From Aldehydirespirator sp965200005 (lineage in GTDB: Bacteria; Actinomycetota; Acidimicrobiia; Acidimicrobiales; Aldehydirespiratoraceae), in contig OZ241331.1 in assembly GCA_965200005.1 (NCBI GenBank), positions 496,001-560,000 on the forward strand: a stretch of DNA of 64,000 nt, read 5' to 3'. Of the stretch, positions 17,773 to 25,969 are shown one piece after another (position 1 is the first letter of the stretch; the number at the start of each line of letters is the position of its first letter). Position numbers and translations under genes: made by a program. The notes beneath the pieces are model-generated. The model worked only from the letters and a program-made list of their open reading frames with translations, was not told the origin of the DNA and searched no databases.

Positions 17773-18561
17773 GTGCTGATCGTCATCTCACCCGCAAAGT
17801 CGCTTGACTATGATTCGCCGCTTCCCATGAAACGGCATTCAATGCCTCGAATGCTTGATGAGGCGATGCCACTGGTGGAAGCGATGCGCCGCAAGTCGCC
17901 CGATGAACTCTCGGCGATGATGGGCATCTCTTCGAGTCTGGCGGAGCTCAACTTCGAGCGGTTTGCTGACTGGCAGACACCGTTCACGCCTCGTGATGCT
18001 CGGCCTGCGCTGCTTACGTTCAGCGGTGATGTGTATCGGGGGATGGACGCTGCGGCGACATTTGATACGCGCGACTACACGCATGCACAGAAGGTGTTGC
18101 GCATCCTTTCGGGGTTATATGGAGTACTGCGGCCGCTTGATCTGATGCAGCCTTACCGGTTAGAGATGGGATCAAAGCTCGTGACGGAGCGAGGCAACAG
18201 TCTCTATGCGTATTGGGGTGGGCGTATTACCTCTTTGCTGAATGCCGATCTTGCTGCGAGCCCCGGGCCTGCAATGGTTGTGAACCTGGCGTCTCACGAA
18301 TACTTCCGTTCGGTGGACGTGAACAAGCTTGAGGGGCGCATCATCACACCCTGGTTCCTGGACAGCCGCAACGGGGCTGAACCGAAGGTGATCTCGTTCT
18401 TTGCAAAGCGTGCGAGGGGCGCGATGGCGGGGTGGATCATCCGCAACCGGGTGAAGTCGATGCGAGGCTTGCGTGGTTTCGACGGTCTCGACTACCGGTT
18501 CGATCCCTCTCGCTCTGTGCTAGCCAAGCCTGTATTCGTCCGCCACTACACAACCAGTTAG
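17773..18561 (+). CDS. yaaA: YaaA-family peroxide stress protein
   Basis: YaaA (DUF328) proteins lower free iron and protect DNA from hydrogen peroxide in E. coli; the fold is DNA-binding. The start MLIVISPAKSLDYDSPLP is diagnostic, as are LSGLYGVLRPLDLMQPYRLEMG, NLASHEYFRSV and FFAKRARGAMAGWII. 262 aa, GTG start. Divergent from dcd across 57 bp. Confidence 0.95.
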   Translation: MLIVISPAKSLDYDSPLPMKRHSMPRMLDEAMPLVEAMRRKSPDELSAMMGISSSLAELNFERFADWQTPFTPRDARPALLTFSGDVYRGMDAAATFDTRDYTHAQKVLRILSGLYGVLRPLDLMQPYRLEMGSKLVTERGNSLYAYWGGRITSLLNADLAASPGPAMVVNLASHEYFRSVDVNKLEGRIITPWFLDSRNGAEPKVISFFAKRARGAMAGWIIRNRVKSMRGLRGFDGLDYRFDPSRSVLAKPVFVRHYTTS

Positions 18562-18715
18562 TCAGCTAGTCAAGCGGAGCTGGTTGCAGCTCGCCGTGGC
18601 TAGGTCAACCTCGTAAGTCTTCCGGCAGTTGTGGCGCGCATGTCCGCTCGGGTCGCTCTAGTGAGTTGATCGGGTGACAAGCGTGACCCTGAACACTCCG
18701 AGTCGCTAAGCAAAG

Positions 18716-19237
18716 TCAGGCTTGCGACTCGTCCGGCGACTCTGACTCGCCAAAGAAATCCGCGGCGCCTGCTGTCTCTTGGTCGACGGTTACGTCACGT
18801 AGGTGGGTTGCGAGAGACCACTCGTGACCGAACGGGTCCCGTACTTTGGCGAACCGGTCACCCCAGAACATCTCGGCGGGCTCCATGAGCGGCTCGGCGC
18901 CCGCTTCGACCGCTCTGACAAAGGCAGCATCACAATCAACAACGAAGCGGTGAAGCGTGACGGACGTGCCGCCAAGCCCTAGCGGTGATGTCTCTTTGCC
19001 CTCGTTCATCTCGGGAAACTCATCACCGAGGAACACGAGAGAACCGCCGACTTCGAACTCTGCATGAACGACCCGGCCGTCGGGTGCATAGGCACGACGT
19101 TGCTCAACCGCACCGAAAGCTCGCTCATAGAAGTCGAGAGCTTGTTCCGCACCCCGTACGGCGAGATATGGCACAACGTGATCGCAGTTTGGCGGGATCG
19201 GATCGACTCCAGTGTCGGTCTGGTTTTGTGAGGTCAC
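18716..19237 (-). CDS. VOC-fold (PhnB/glyoxalase-like) protein
   Basis: A 173-aa vicinal-oxygen-chelate protein: VVPYLAVRGAEQALDFYERAFGA in the first module, VVHAEFEVGGSLVFL, and FWGDRFAKVRDPFGHEWSLATH in the second. This order is that of the PhnB-like group, whose members often have no known substrate; some are metal-dependent lyases, dioxygenases or binding proteins. The C-terminal acidic tail is extra. It ends the housekeeping block and is read towards yaaA. Confidence 0.8.
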   Translation of the reverse strand: MTSQNQTDTGVDPIPPNCDHVVPYLAVRGAEQALDFYERAFGAVEQRRAYAPDGRVVHAEFEVGGSLVFLGDEFPEMNEGKETSPLGLGGTSVTLHRFVVDCDAAFVRAVEAGAEPLMEPAEMFWGDRFAKVRDPFGHEWSLATHLRDVTVDQETAGAADFFGESESPDESQA

Positions 19238-19305
19238 CTGAGTGTTGCGTCTCCCTCCCCGCGCCGCTGCGCGCTCAGGGCCGCTGCGGTACGATCTGAG
19301 CCCCC

Positions 19306-19379
19306 GCGGATGTAGTTCAATGGTAGAACATCAGCTTCCCAAGCTGAGAATGCGAGTTCGATTCTCGTCATCCGCTCCA
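19306..19379 (+). tRNA. tRNA-Gly (anticodon CCC), CCA encoded
   Basis: The cloverleaf is complete: acceptor GCGGATG (19306-19312) with CATCCGC (19369-19375), D arm GTTC/GAAC, anticodon stem TCAGC/GCTGA around TTCCCAA (anticodon CCC), T loop TTCGATT, discriminator T and encoded CCA at 19377-19379. The AAA/subtilase module begins 58 bp beyond it, but I found no repeat of the tRNA 3' end at the far side of that module. Confidence 0.95.
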
Positions 19380-19437
19380 AGGCTCCAGCCCTCTGGGTCC
19401 GCCAAAGCTGACATAACGGGTTGAAGGCCGGGAACTT

Positions 19438-19797
19438 CTAGCGCGCCGCAATCCGCGCACGCTCACGAACCTTGTCACGCAGTCGGCTACGGACTTCCGA
19501 GTGGAGGTCCATGTTGACGGTCGGCCCCACTTCAAGCGATGCAGCAAGACCATATCGAACTGGCTCTTTCAACTTGCCGTCAGCACGACAGTCGACGTTG
19601 ATCGACAGCTCCGAACCACTGGCAAATCCAGTTGCTTGCTTTCCTTCGAAGACCTGATGCTGAACAGTTCCCTTCTTCACAGCATTGTGGTCGGCCTCGG
19701 TCGGCTTGACACCGATGACATCCTTGGACGGCATAAACCACAAACGAGCTATTCGATATTTCTGCGAATAGACGTTCACCGGGGACAGCCAACCCAA
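19438..19797 (-). pseudogene. C-terminal domain of subtilase, cut off by deletion
   Basis: This out-of-frame fragment reads LGWLSPVN...YRIARLWF, then TVQHQVFEG, SINVDCRAD and VRYGLAASLEV, and ends basic. It looks like the beta-sandwich C-terminal domain of the subtilase of the adjacent AAA/protease pair. It follows the upstream protease frame with only ~90 nt between the GGN oxyanion region and this domain, too little for the missing serine segment. The link to the protease is inferred from position and style, not from a database match. Confidence 0.55.
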
Positions 19798-21284
19798 CGT
19801 GATCCTTGAGACTGACGTTCCCGGTCACCTCCAACTGCATCTAGGTCAAGTCTCGGACGACCGTCCGCGTTTCCTCCGCTGACAACGATCACGATGTTGT
19901 AGAGGTCAGCCAACCAGTCGAGAAGCCTCGCGAGCGGGCTGAGCCGACGAACGAATTGCCGTGCCGGGTCACCGAGGGCGAGACACACGATGCGCACGCT
20001 CGGTGACGCAGCCTCACCGCCGCCGGTGCGCTCAAAGACCCTGCGGAAGGCTTGATGGATGAGATCTACAAGCAACTGATCTGGCGGAGCTATCTCGTTC
20101 CGGATCAAGTCGGAGTGCGGCACAAAGATGGGACGGACGTAGATCGGCTGTGATAGAGCCACACCCGGGTTCGATAGGTCTCCGTGAGCTATCAACGAGG
20201 CCATCGCTGTTCCGTGATGCCGTTGGTCAAGCGCATACTTCGATGCGTGATCGTCAGGGTCATCGATGATCAATCGGTTGGCCAGTGCGGCGTGGTTCGA
20301 CATTGGAACCCCGTCGAACAGAGCGATCCGCGGAGGACCGGAGGGGATTGCCCTATCAAACGTCAGCGCGGCCTTATGATCCGGCTCGGATGCGGAGAAT
20401 GTCATGGGCCGGAAGGGGCTCACGAACATAACTCGATCCGTTGTCAGCAATTCAATAGCCTGCGGACCATCTGCAAGAACCTGCTGAACCCGAGACATCG
20501 GAATGTCGGCGAGCAGGCCGTGGTAGGCGACTTCTTGGCATTGATATGTGGCAATGACCGCCCCGCCTAAGCGTTGGATGATCGATGAAACTTCGTCTTC
20601 TGCGGCGCGTTGTTGCCGGTCGTCCCGTCGATGCCACAACTCGACTTCAACCCGGCTTGTTCTTTGCTCACCGAACTCTCGGACGTGCTCAGTCCACCGA
20701 TCGAGAAGATCCGTCTCACGTACCCGATCTTCGGGGCCCCATCTTCGAACCGACCGCAGTAGTCCAAAGACATCTTTGAGCGGGCCCAATCCCCACGGCA
20801 ACTTTGCCGACGGATCCTGCTGCCAAAGCTCAAACAGCCGTAAGAGCTCTGTTACGGCCCGCGCGTTCGTCATCACCATGTAGAGCGACTGGGGAACCGA
20901 CTTGGCGGAACGCTCACCGTCTGAGGCATAGAAGAAGTCGTCATCCGGAACGACCTCTTCCTCTTCAAGGTCAACGAGGAAGTCCAGGCCATCTAGGAGC
21001 TTCACCGCTCTCCGGAAGCCATCTACGGTGCCTGCGAGGTCGAAGACTGCAACGAGCTCTGGGGCTGATGCGGTAGTCGTGTCACCGAGCTGCGCTCTGC
21101 CTTGTTCGAGTGCAGTACGTAGCAATCGAAACTGAGGTGTCAGACGAGCGCCCTGTCTTGACGCACTTGGACTTCGGACAGGTGGGCGGTAACCCGAAGG
21201 TGTTTTTGGGATGTCGCTCGACTGCGACGGCGGGAAAGCTAGTACCGGTCGGATGATGTTTAGGAGTGGGCTTGAGTCCGCCAT
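19776..21284 (-). CDS. Subtilisin-like (S8) protease, truncated before the catalytic Ser
   Basis: The 502-residue product has a ~250-residue N-terminal region of unknown fold followed by an S8-type core: an Asp strand (RIALFDGVP, about residue 315), the His motif RHHGTAMASLIAHG and the oxyanion segment IVIVVSGGN. The GTS-A-x-P serine motif that should follow is absent; the frame ends ~32 residues later with a sequence unlike the family. The protein should therefore be inactive as a protease. It overlaps the ATPase gene by 25 bases, so the two are translationally coupled. AAA ATPase/subtilase pairs are recurrent in bacterial defence islands, and that role is suggested here. Confidence 0.7.
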   Translation of the reverse strand: MADSSPLLNIIRPVLAFPPSQSSDIPKTPSGYRPPVRSPSASRQGARLTPQFRLLRTALEQGRAQLGDTTTASAPELVAVFDLAGTVDGFRRAVKLLDGLDFLVDLEEEEVVPDDDFFYASDGERSAKSVPQSLYMVMTNARAVTELLRLFELWQQDPSAKLPWGLGPLKDVFGLLRSVRRWGPEDRVRETDLLDRWTEHVREFGEQRTSRVEVELWHRRDDRQQRAAEDEVSSIIQRLGGAVIATYQCQEVAYHGLLADIPMSRVQQVLADGPQAIELLTTDRVMFVSPFRPMTFSASEPDHKAALTFDRAIPSGPPRIALFDGVPMSNHAALANRLIIDDPDDHASKYALDQRHHGTAMASLIAHGDLSNPGVALSQPIYVRPIFVPHSDLIRNEIAPPDQLLVDLIHQAFRRVFERTGGGEAASPSVRIVCLALGDPARQFVRRLSPLARLLDWLADLYNIVIVVSGGNADGRPRLDLDAVGGDRERQSQGSRWVGCPR

Positions 21285-22222
21285 TGTTCAACTCTGGAGC
21301 GAGCAAAATCTACTGCATCACCACCGGGAAGATTGAGGACGACTCGGCGTCGGATGTCGACTGCGACCTGTTCAATTTCGGCGTAGCTCGCGCCGTGGAG
21401 TTTGTCTGCCAGCGTGCGTGGCGCAAAGCCAAGGTCACCACCGAGGCGTGACTTCAGTCGCTCAAGAAACCTGGTTGCTTCGAATCTTGTTGGTGCTTGG
21501 AGATCGAGCCGCAACTGGAACCTCCGCCATGCTGCCCGATCAAGGAGTTCAGAGTGATTGGTTGAGCAAATCACGACGACATGCGCAGGCAGCCGGTCAA
21601 TCTGCAAGAGCAGCGTAGACACGACCCTCTTGATCTCGCCCGTCTCGTGAACATCTGAACGCTCCTTGGCGATGACATCGAACTCATCAAAGAAGAGGAC
21701 GCAACGTCTGGTTCGTGCGAACTCAAACACTGCATCAAGCCGAGACGCAGTCTCGCCCAAGAAGCTCGACACGATGCCTTCGTAGCGAACCACGTAGAAG
21801 GGCAGCATCGTCTCAGTGGCGACAGCCTCGGCAAGGGTGGTCTTGCCATTCCCTGGCGGGCCATCGAGAAGCACACGATTGCGAGGCTCAAGTCCGTAAC
21901 TCCGCAGGAGATCGACGCGCCTGTGTTCTTCGATCAACTCTTCGATAGCCGTGCGGACGATGGGCTTGAGTTGCACCGACTCAAGCCGGCGCTCGGGCAC
22001 TACATCGAGCACCAACCCGTTGACTGCAGAGGATGCCTCGTCGCGCGCCAGCAGATCCGGCGATCCGACTGTAGTGATGAGTTGCGCAAGCCGATCGGCG
22101 ACGAGGTGGTGCTGCTTCGCTCTCTCCTCGGCAATGATCGCCTCGACAAGCGCTCGGAAACGTTGTCTGTTGCCTCTGCGTTCGGCTTCAACCAGATCAA
22201 TCAACAAGTCAGCACGAGTCAT
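21260..22222 (-). CDS. AAA-family ATPase, partner of the subtilase
   Basis: A 320-aa AAA protein with an N-terminal ~110-residue helical region, Walker A GPPGNGKTTLAE, Walker B CVLFFDEFDVI, sensor-1 ICSTNHSELLD and an arginine-finger region with RRFQLRLDL. These are the features of small classical AAA proteins of the VPS4/FtsH group. It is the first gene of the pair, so it probably controls or feeds substrates to the protease. It appears intact although its partner is broken. Confidence 0.85.
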   Translation of the reverse strand: MTRADLLIDLVEAERRGNRQRFRALVEAIIAEERAKQHHLVADRLAQLITTVGSPDLLARDEASSAVNGLVLDVVPERRLESVQLKPIVRTAIEELIEEHRRVDLLRSYGLEPRNRVLLDGPPGNGKTTLAEAVATETMLPFYVVRYEGIVSSFLGETASRLDAVFEFARTRRCVLFFDEFDVIAKERSDVHETGEIKRVVSTLLLQIDRLPAHVVVICSTNHSELLDRAAWRRFQLRLDLQAPTRFEATRFLERLKSRLGGDLGFAPRTLADKLHGASYAEIEQVAVDIRRRVVLNLPGGDAVDFARSRVEQWRTQAHS

Positions 22223-22295
22223 TCCTATTCACCCCCTCCACCCGTTCGCCTACTGTAGAAGGCACAAAACAAGCCGACGTGGTCGACTACGACGG

Positions 22296-23345
22296 TTAGG
22301 TGGGGGTTTGGTTTTGGTCTAGGCGGATGACTCTTTGGTCGGTTACTACTGCTGTGATCAAGCTGGCTGGGGTTACGTCGAAGGCTGGGTTGGCGGCGTC
22401 TGTTCCTTGCGGGGTGGTGGACACGCCGCCTACTGAGACCACCTCTTCGGAGCCTCGATCTTCGATCTTGATTGAGTTGCCGTTAGGGGTGCCCTCATCG
22501 ACGGTTGACTCGGGCGCTACCACTATGAAGGGCACTCCCGCATGCTGGGATCCGAGAGCTAGCGAGAACGTCCCGATCTTGTTGGCGGTGTCACCGTTGG
22601 CGGCGATGCGGTCTGCACCGGTGAGCACCACATCGGCTGCGCCCCGGGCCAGCATGAACGGCCCCGCCGAGTCGACGATCAGACGATGTGATGCGCCCAT
22701 GCGGCCCAATTCCCAGGCAGTTAAGCGGGCGCCTTGAAGTAGAGGTCTGGTCTCGAGCGCCAGCGCCTCTGCGAGTTGGCCTCGCTCATGAAGCGTCTGA
22801 ATGACTGCAAGCGCCGTGCCACGCTCCACGGCCGCTAGTCCACCTGTGTTACAGATCGTCATAGCCCGTACGGGTCTGTGCCCGACCAACTCAAGCACTA
22901 GGTCAGCACCCCGGGCGCCCATGTCATGAGAGGCTTGCAACTCCTCGTCACGGATCACACGAGCCTCATCGAGAACTGCCTCAAAACCATCGGGGATCTT
23001 TGCCGCGGAGCGCTCGACCATTTTGGCCAGGTTCACGGCGGTGGGTCGGGCTTGGTGTAGGGACTTGATCTCAGCTTCGAGAGCAACCGCATCGTCTCCG
23101 CAGTTGCGCAGCGCCAATGCTACGCCGAATGCTCCGGCGACCCCGATCGCAGGCGCACCTCGCACGGACAACCGCTGGATTGCGGCGACAAGGTCATCCA
23201 CGGTCTCAATCTGCAGCACCCGCAACTCGCTCGGGAGCGCCGTTTGGTCGACCATCTCGATTAGGCCGTCACGGCCACCAACCCAGTCAAGAGTCCGTAT
23301 CGCTGACCCGGGGCCGCTCGGTTCGTTTCGGCCGCCATCGCTCAC
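22296..23345 (-). CDS. mtnA: S-methyl-5-thioribose-1-phosphate isomerase
   Basis: MtnA converts methylthioribose-1-phosphate to methylthioribulose-1-phosphate in the methionine salvage pathway. The family blocks are all present: IQRLSVRGAPAIGVAGAFGVAL, ICNTGGLA, ETRPLLQGARLTAWEL (with the catalytic Cys/Asp region altered around GARLT), VLTGADRIAANGDTANKIGT and TPNGNSIKIEDR. I place the start at GTG 23345 (349 aa); the open frame runs on to 23582, but that extension is not family-like and would cross the neighbouring gene. No other mtn genes adjoin it; possible partners lie at 29806 and 32652. Confidence 0.9.
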   Translation of the reverse strand: MSDGGRNEPSGPGSAIRTLDWVGGRDGLIEMVDQTALPSELRVLQIETVDDLVAAIQRLSVRGAPAIGVAGAFGVALALRNCGDDAVALEAEIKSLHQARPTAVNLAKMVERSAAKIPDGFEAVLDEARVIRDEELQASHDMGARGADLVLELVGHRPVRAMTICNTGGLAAVERGTALAVIQTLHERGQLAEALALETRPLLQGARLTAWELGRMGASHRLIVDSAGPFMLARGAADVVLTGADRIAANGDTANKIGTFSLALGSQHAGVPFIVVAPESTVDEGTPNGNSIKIEDRGSEEVVSVGGVSTTPQGTDAANPAFDVTPASLITAVVTDQRVIRLDQNQTPT

Positions 23346-23424
23346 AGGTAGGCAGGCTAGTTGAACATCCTGCGCATCCCGTCTGGGCGCTCGGGCCCCG
23401 AGTAGTACATTCGAATCTGTCAGT

Positions 23425-23451
23425 TGTCTCAACTGTCTCAACTGTCTCAAC
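23425..23451. repeat. 9-bp tandem repeat, three copies, in divergent promoter region
   Basis: TGTCTCAAC occurs three times in a row between mtnA and the DUF1801-type gene. The first copy also takes part in an inverted repeat CAGTTG-TCT-CAACTG (23421-23435). It may be a regulator site or simple slippage. Confidence 0.85.
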
Positions 23452-23466
23452 GGGGGAGGCGTAGTG

Positions 23467-24135
23467 ATGGGGCAAGTCCCCGGGCTTGATCTGGTCGAAG
23501 AGTTACAGAACCGTCTTGACAATGATCCAGAACTGCGAGCTGCTTTTGAGGCGCTGACTCCTGGACGGCAACGTGGATACAACTACTACTTCTCCACGGC
23601 CAAAATGGCGAAGACTCGTGAGGCACGCATCGACAAGTATGTGGCCAAGATCCTGGATGGCAAGGGTCTGCGAGATCCAAGCGGCACCTCGAGCAAGAAG
23701 GATTGGAGCGCTAAGTCAGCGCCTGGTGGCAAACCGAGACTGCTCTCAGGCGGGAACCCTCAAATTGCCAAAGCCGATGGCGATGCTCCCGTACAGGCAT
23801 ATATCGCGGCGATGCCCGGTTGGAAACACGATGTGGGTCGCGAATTGGACAAACTGATCGAGAAGGCCGTGCCGGATGTACGTAAAGCTGTCAGATGGAA
23901 CTCACCGTTCTATGGAGTTGAAGGCAACGGGTGGTTCGTCAGCTACCACTGCATCACAAAATACGTGAAAGTCTCGTTCTTCGCGGGCAACATGCTGGAG
24001 CCCGAGCCGCCAGTCACCTCCAGGCACGAAGAGGTGCGGTACTTCCACATCTTCAAAAACGACAAAATTGACGAGTCGCTCGTGATGAGCTGGATGAAAC
24101 AGGCCGCCGCACTGCCCGGCTGGAACGGCTTCTAG
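23467..24135 (+). CDS. YdeI-like/DUF1801 protein
   Basis: The 222-aa protein joins two small domains. The N-terminal ~75 residues (ALTPGRQRGYNYYFSTAKMA, RIDKYVAKILDGKGL) match the YdeI/OmpD-associated helical type; the C-terminal ~120 residues (VQAYIAAMPGWKHDVGREL, VRKAVRWNSPFYG, KVSFFAG) match DUF1801. Function is unknown, although relatives are linked to stress survival. The GGGGAGG ribosome site serves ATG 23467 or GTG 23464. Confidence 0.75.
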   Translation: MGQVPGLDLVEELQNRLDNDPELRAAFEALTPGRQRGYNYYFSTAKMAKTREARIDKYVAKILDGKGLRDPSGTSSKKDWSAKSAPGGKPRLLSGGNPQIAKADGDAPVQAYIAAMPGWKHDVGRELDKLIEKAVPDVRKAVRWNSPFYGVEGNGWFVSYHCITKYVKVSFFAGNMLEPEPPVTSRHEEVRYFHIFKNDKIDESLVMSWMKQAAALPGWNGF

Positions 24136-24247
24136 GACGGTACCGGCGTCCTTAGCCACATTTTAAGGTGATTCCCGAACGGGCACATCGGGTGAATTGA
24201 TGTTCCTCGAAACGGTCGTAGCTCAAATCCGTGCCTGTGGCGCGGCG

Positions 24248-25909
24248 CTATGGGTCAGTGGGTTTGGTTGGACATGAGTCGATCGTTTCGCACAGGACGC
24301 TAATGGAGACGTGCCCTTCGACGCATTGGTCTAACTCTGTATCGCATATCTCGTAATCGAACTCATCGACATCTGGATGTCCCGGAGCTGTGTATTCGAT
24401 CTGCTGCTTGCCCTCAGTACGAACCACACGGACTGTGCCCAACTCGGGTTCAGTGGCGATCTGTAACTCTCGCTCGTAGATCTCAATATCTTCTGCGGAG
24501 CGATCATTGGCAAGCACATCCAAGATCACCGTGTCACCCAGCACAACGGTGTACTCATCATCGAGTGGAGCCATTCCTGCCCTGCTGTCAACGCGGATCA
24601 CTGTCACATGAACTCTCGCTTCTTGATTTTTTGGCCCTTGGACAATTGCCGTGATTTTGTGCGTTCCTAAGCTCAGATCTGGAACATTAGCAACCATGTT
24701 CGCATTCCTACTTAAGATCCCATCAATGCTGCTACTCCAGATAACATTGCCGGGAGGAAAGTTCTGCCAAACGCCAGGTTCAATATTAAAGTAGCCGTCT
24801 ACGTAGGCTGCTATCGAATAGAGCCCATCTGGCAGAATCACTCCATCTGCTAACCCACGAATTGATATTCTTGGTGGCTCCAGCGGACCAGTATAGGGAT
24901 CATCCACTATCAGCGATTCGTCTCTAGTGCGGATAGCTGGATGAGATATGGAACCAAATGACAGCAACTGGTCCTTCGTTAGCGTTATGTGTCGAGCCAA
25001 ATCTGTCCGATCCCAAATCTCGAAGCGCGAATATTCGGGTGGATCAGTTATTTCGACTTTCCAGGAATGCATTCGATTGTCCGGGAAACTTGGATTACAC
25101 CAGACGTAGTCCCGACACATTCTGAATCTCGGTGGTCTCGCGTAGAGTTGTTTGGGGTGCTCAATACGATTAGGTCGTTCACTGTTCTCGGGGTAGGCAA
25201 TATCTTTCATTGTCGTGTCCCACTCAGGATCAAATCTTACAGTTCTAAGTACGACACTGTCATCACTCAGCAGCCTCAGCTCAAGATCGCCTGTATCCGA
25301 CTCAACATGTCGAGGACGAGTCGATGTTCGATTCTGATAGATATGGCTTACCGTTGCGTCTGCGTATCCAGGGAATCCATCAGACAGAACTGCATACCCC
25401 ACATGGGTTACAAACCATAGTTCTTCCACAGTCACTTTTCCGAAGAACACATCAAATCGTTCGCCGGCTCGCAAGACCGGATTAACAGTGACATCATCGA
25501 GTGAAGTAGAGTCGGAAGCGTCACTCTGTTCCAACTCTTCGCTCTCTTCTTGAGAAACCTCAATAACTTCGCTGGTAGTACTACCGTCAGTTGCCGTTAC
25601 CTGCGATGAACCAACAGCACCTAGTGGAAGGTCGTCACTCGACTCCCGATCATCGACACCAGTAGGCGTCGTCTCTGACTTGGGAGTGAACTCTTCGCCT
25701 GCATCACTCAGATCGACAGGAACACCCCCAGACCGGCTACAAGCAACGGCCCACAAAAGCACTGCTAGAACAACGAACCGCCCGCATCGTGAGCCGACTA
25801 GCAAGTGTCTTCCGAACCACCACACCACGTGTGTCAACCCCCGTCCGTCTCGTCGATAGATCAGTCCGGAACCAGCAATTTCAGGCTCATTTAGTCCCCG
25901 ACCAACCAA
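24248..25909 (-). CDS. Secreted lipoprotein, paralogue of the RTX metalloprotease without its protease domain
   Basis: A 553-aa protein with a hydrophobic segment and lipobox (VLLWAVAC, Cys at about residue 57), an acidic Ser/Thr-rich linker, and then domains that follow the protein encoded at 25970-28375 closely: WDTT, WCNPSFPDNR..SWKVEI, SRFEIWD, NVIWSSSIDGIL, IRVDSRAGMAPLDDEY and a VLANDRS Ig-like segment (IEYTAP..DEFDYEICD). It lacks the zinc motif and the RTX repeats. It lies 60 bp downstream of the protease gene on the same strand, so a partial tandem duplication is likely. It may bind the same surface or ligand. The start is uncertain because the signal region is far from the first codon. 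Confidence 0.7.
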   Translation of the reverse strand: MVGRGLNEPEIAGSGLIYRRDGRGLTHVVWWFGRHLLVGSRCGRFVVLAVLLWAVACSRSGGVPVDLSDAGEEFTPKSETTPTGVDDRESSDDLPLGAVGSSQVTATDGSTTSEVIEVSQEESEELEQSDASDSTSLDDVTVNPVLRAGERFDVFFGKVTVEELWFVTHVGYAVLSDGFPGYADATVSHIYQNRTSTRPRHVESDTGDLELRLLSDDSVVLRTVRFDPEWDTTMKDIAYPENSERPNRIEHPKQLYARPPRFRMCRDYVWCNPSFPDNRMHSWKVEITDPPEYSRFEIWDRTDLARHITLTKDQLLSFGSISHPAIRTRDESLIVDDPYTGPLEPPRISIRGLADGVILPDGLYSIAAYVDGYFNIEPGVWQNFPPGNVIWSSSIDGILSRNANMVANVPDLSLGTHKITAIVQGPKNQEARVHVTVIRVDSRAGMAPLDDEYTVVLGDTVILDVLANDRSAEDIEIYERELQIATEPELGTVRVVRTEGKQQIEYTAPGHPDVDEFDYEICDTELDQCVEGHVSISVLCETIDSCPTKPTDP

Positions 25910-25969
25910 GGTCGTGACAGCGAGACCGCAGCTCCATCAGGAAACCCACAGCGTAGGAGTCCAGGTTTA

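Noticed and set aside
18577..18592. Hairpin GAGCTG-GTTG-CAGCTC after yaaA as a terminator
   Set aside because: The stem is only six pairs with no T-run, too weak to list.
19306..22290. tRNA-Gly as an integration site for the AAA/subtilase module
   Set aside because: No copy of the tRNA 3' end was found at the far side, and no integrase is present.
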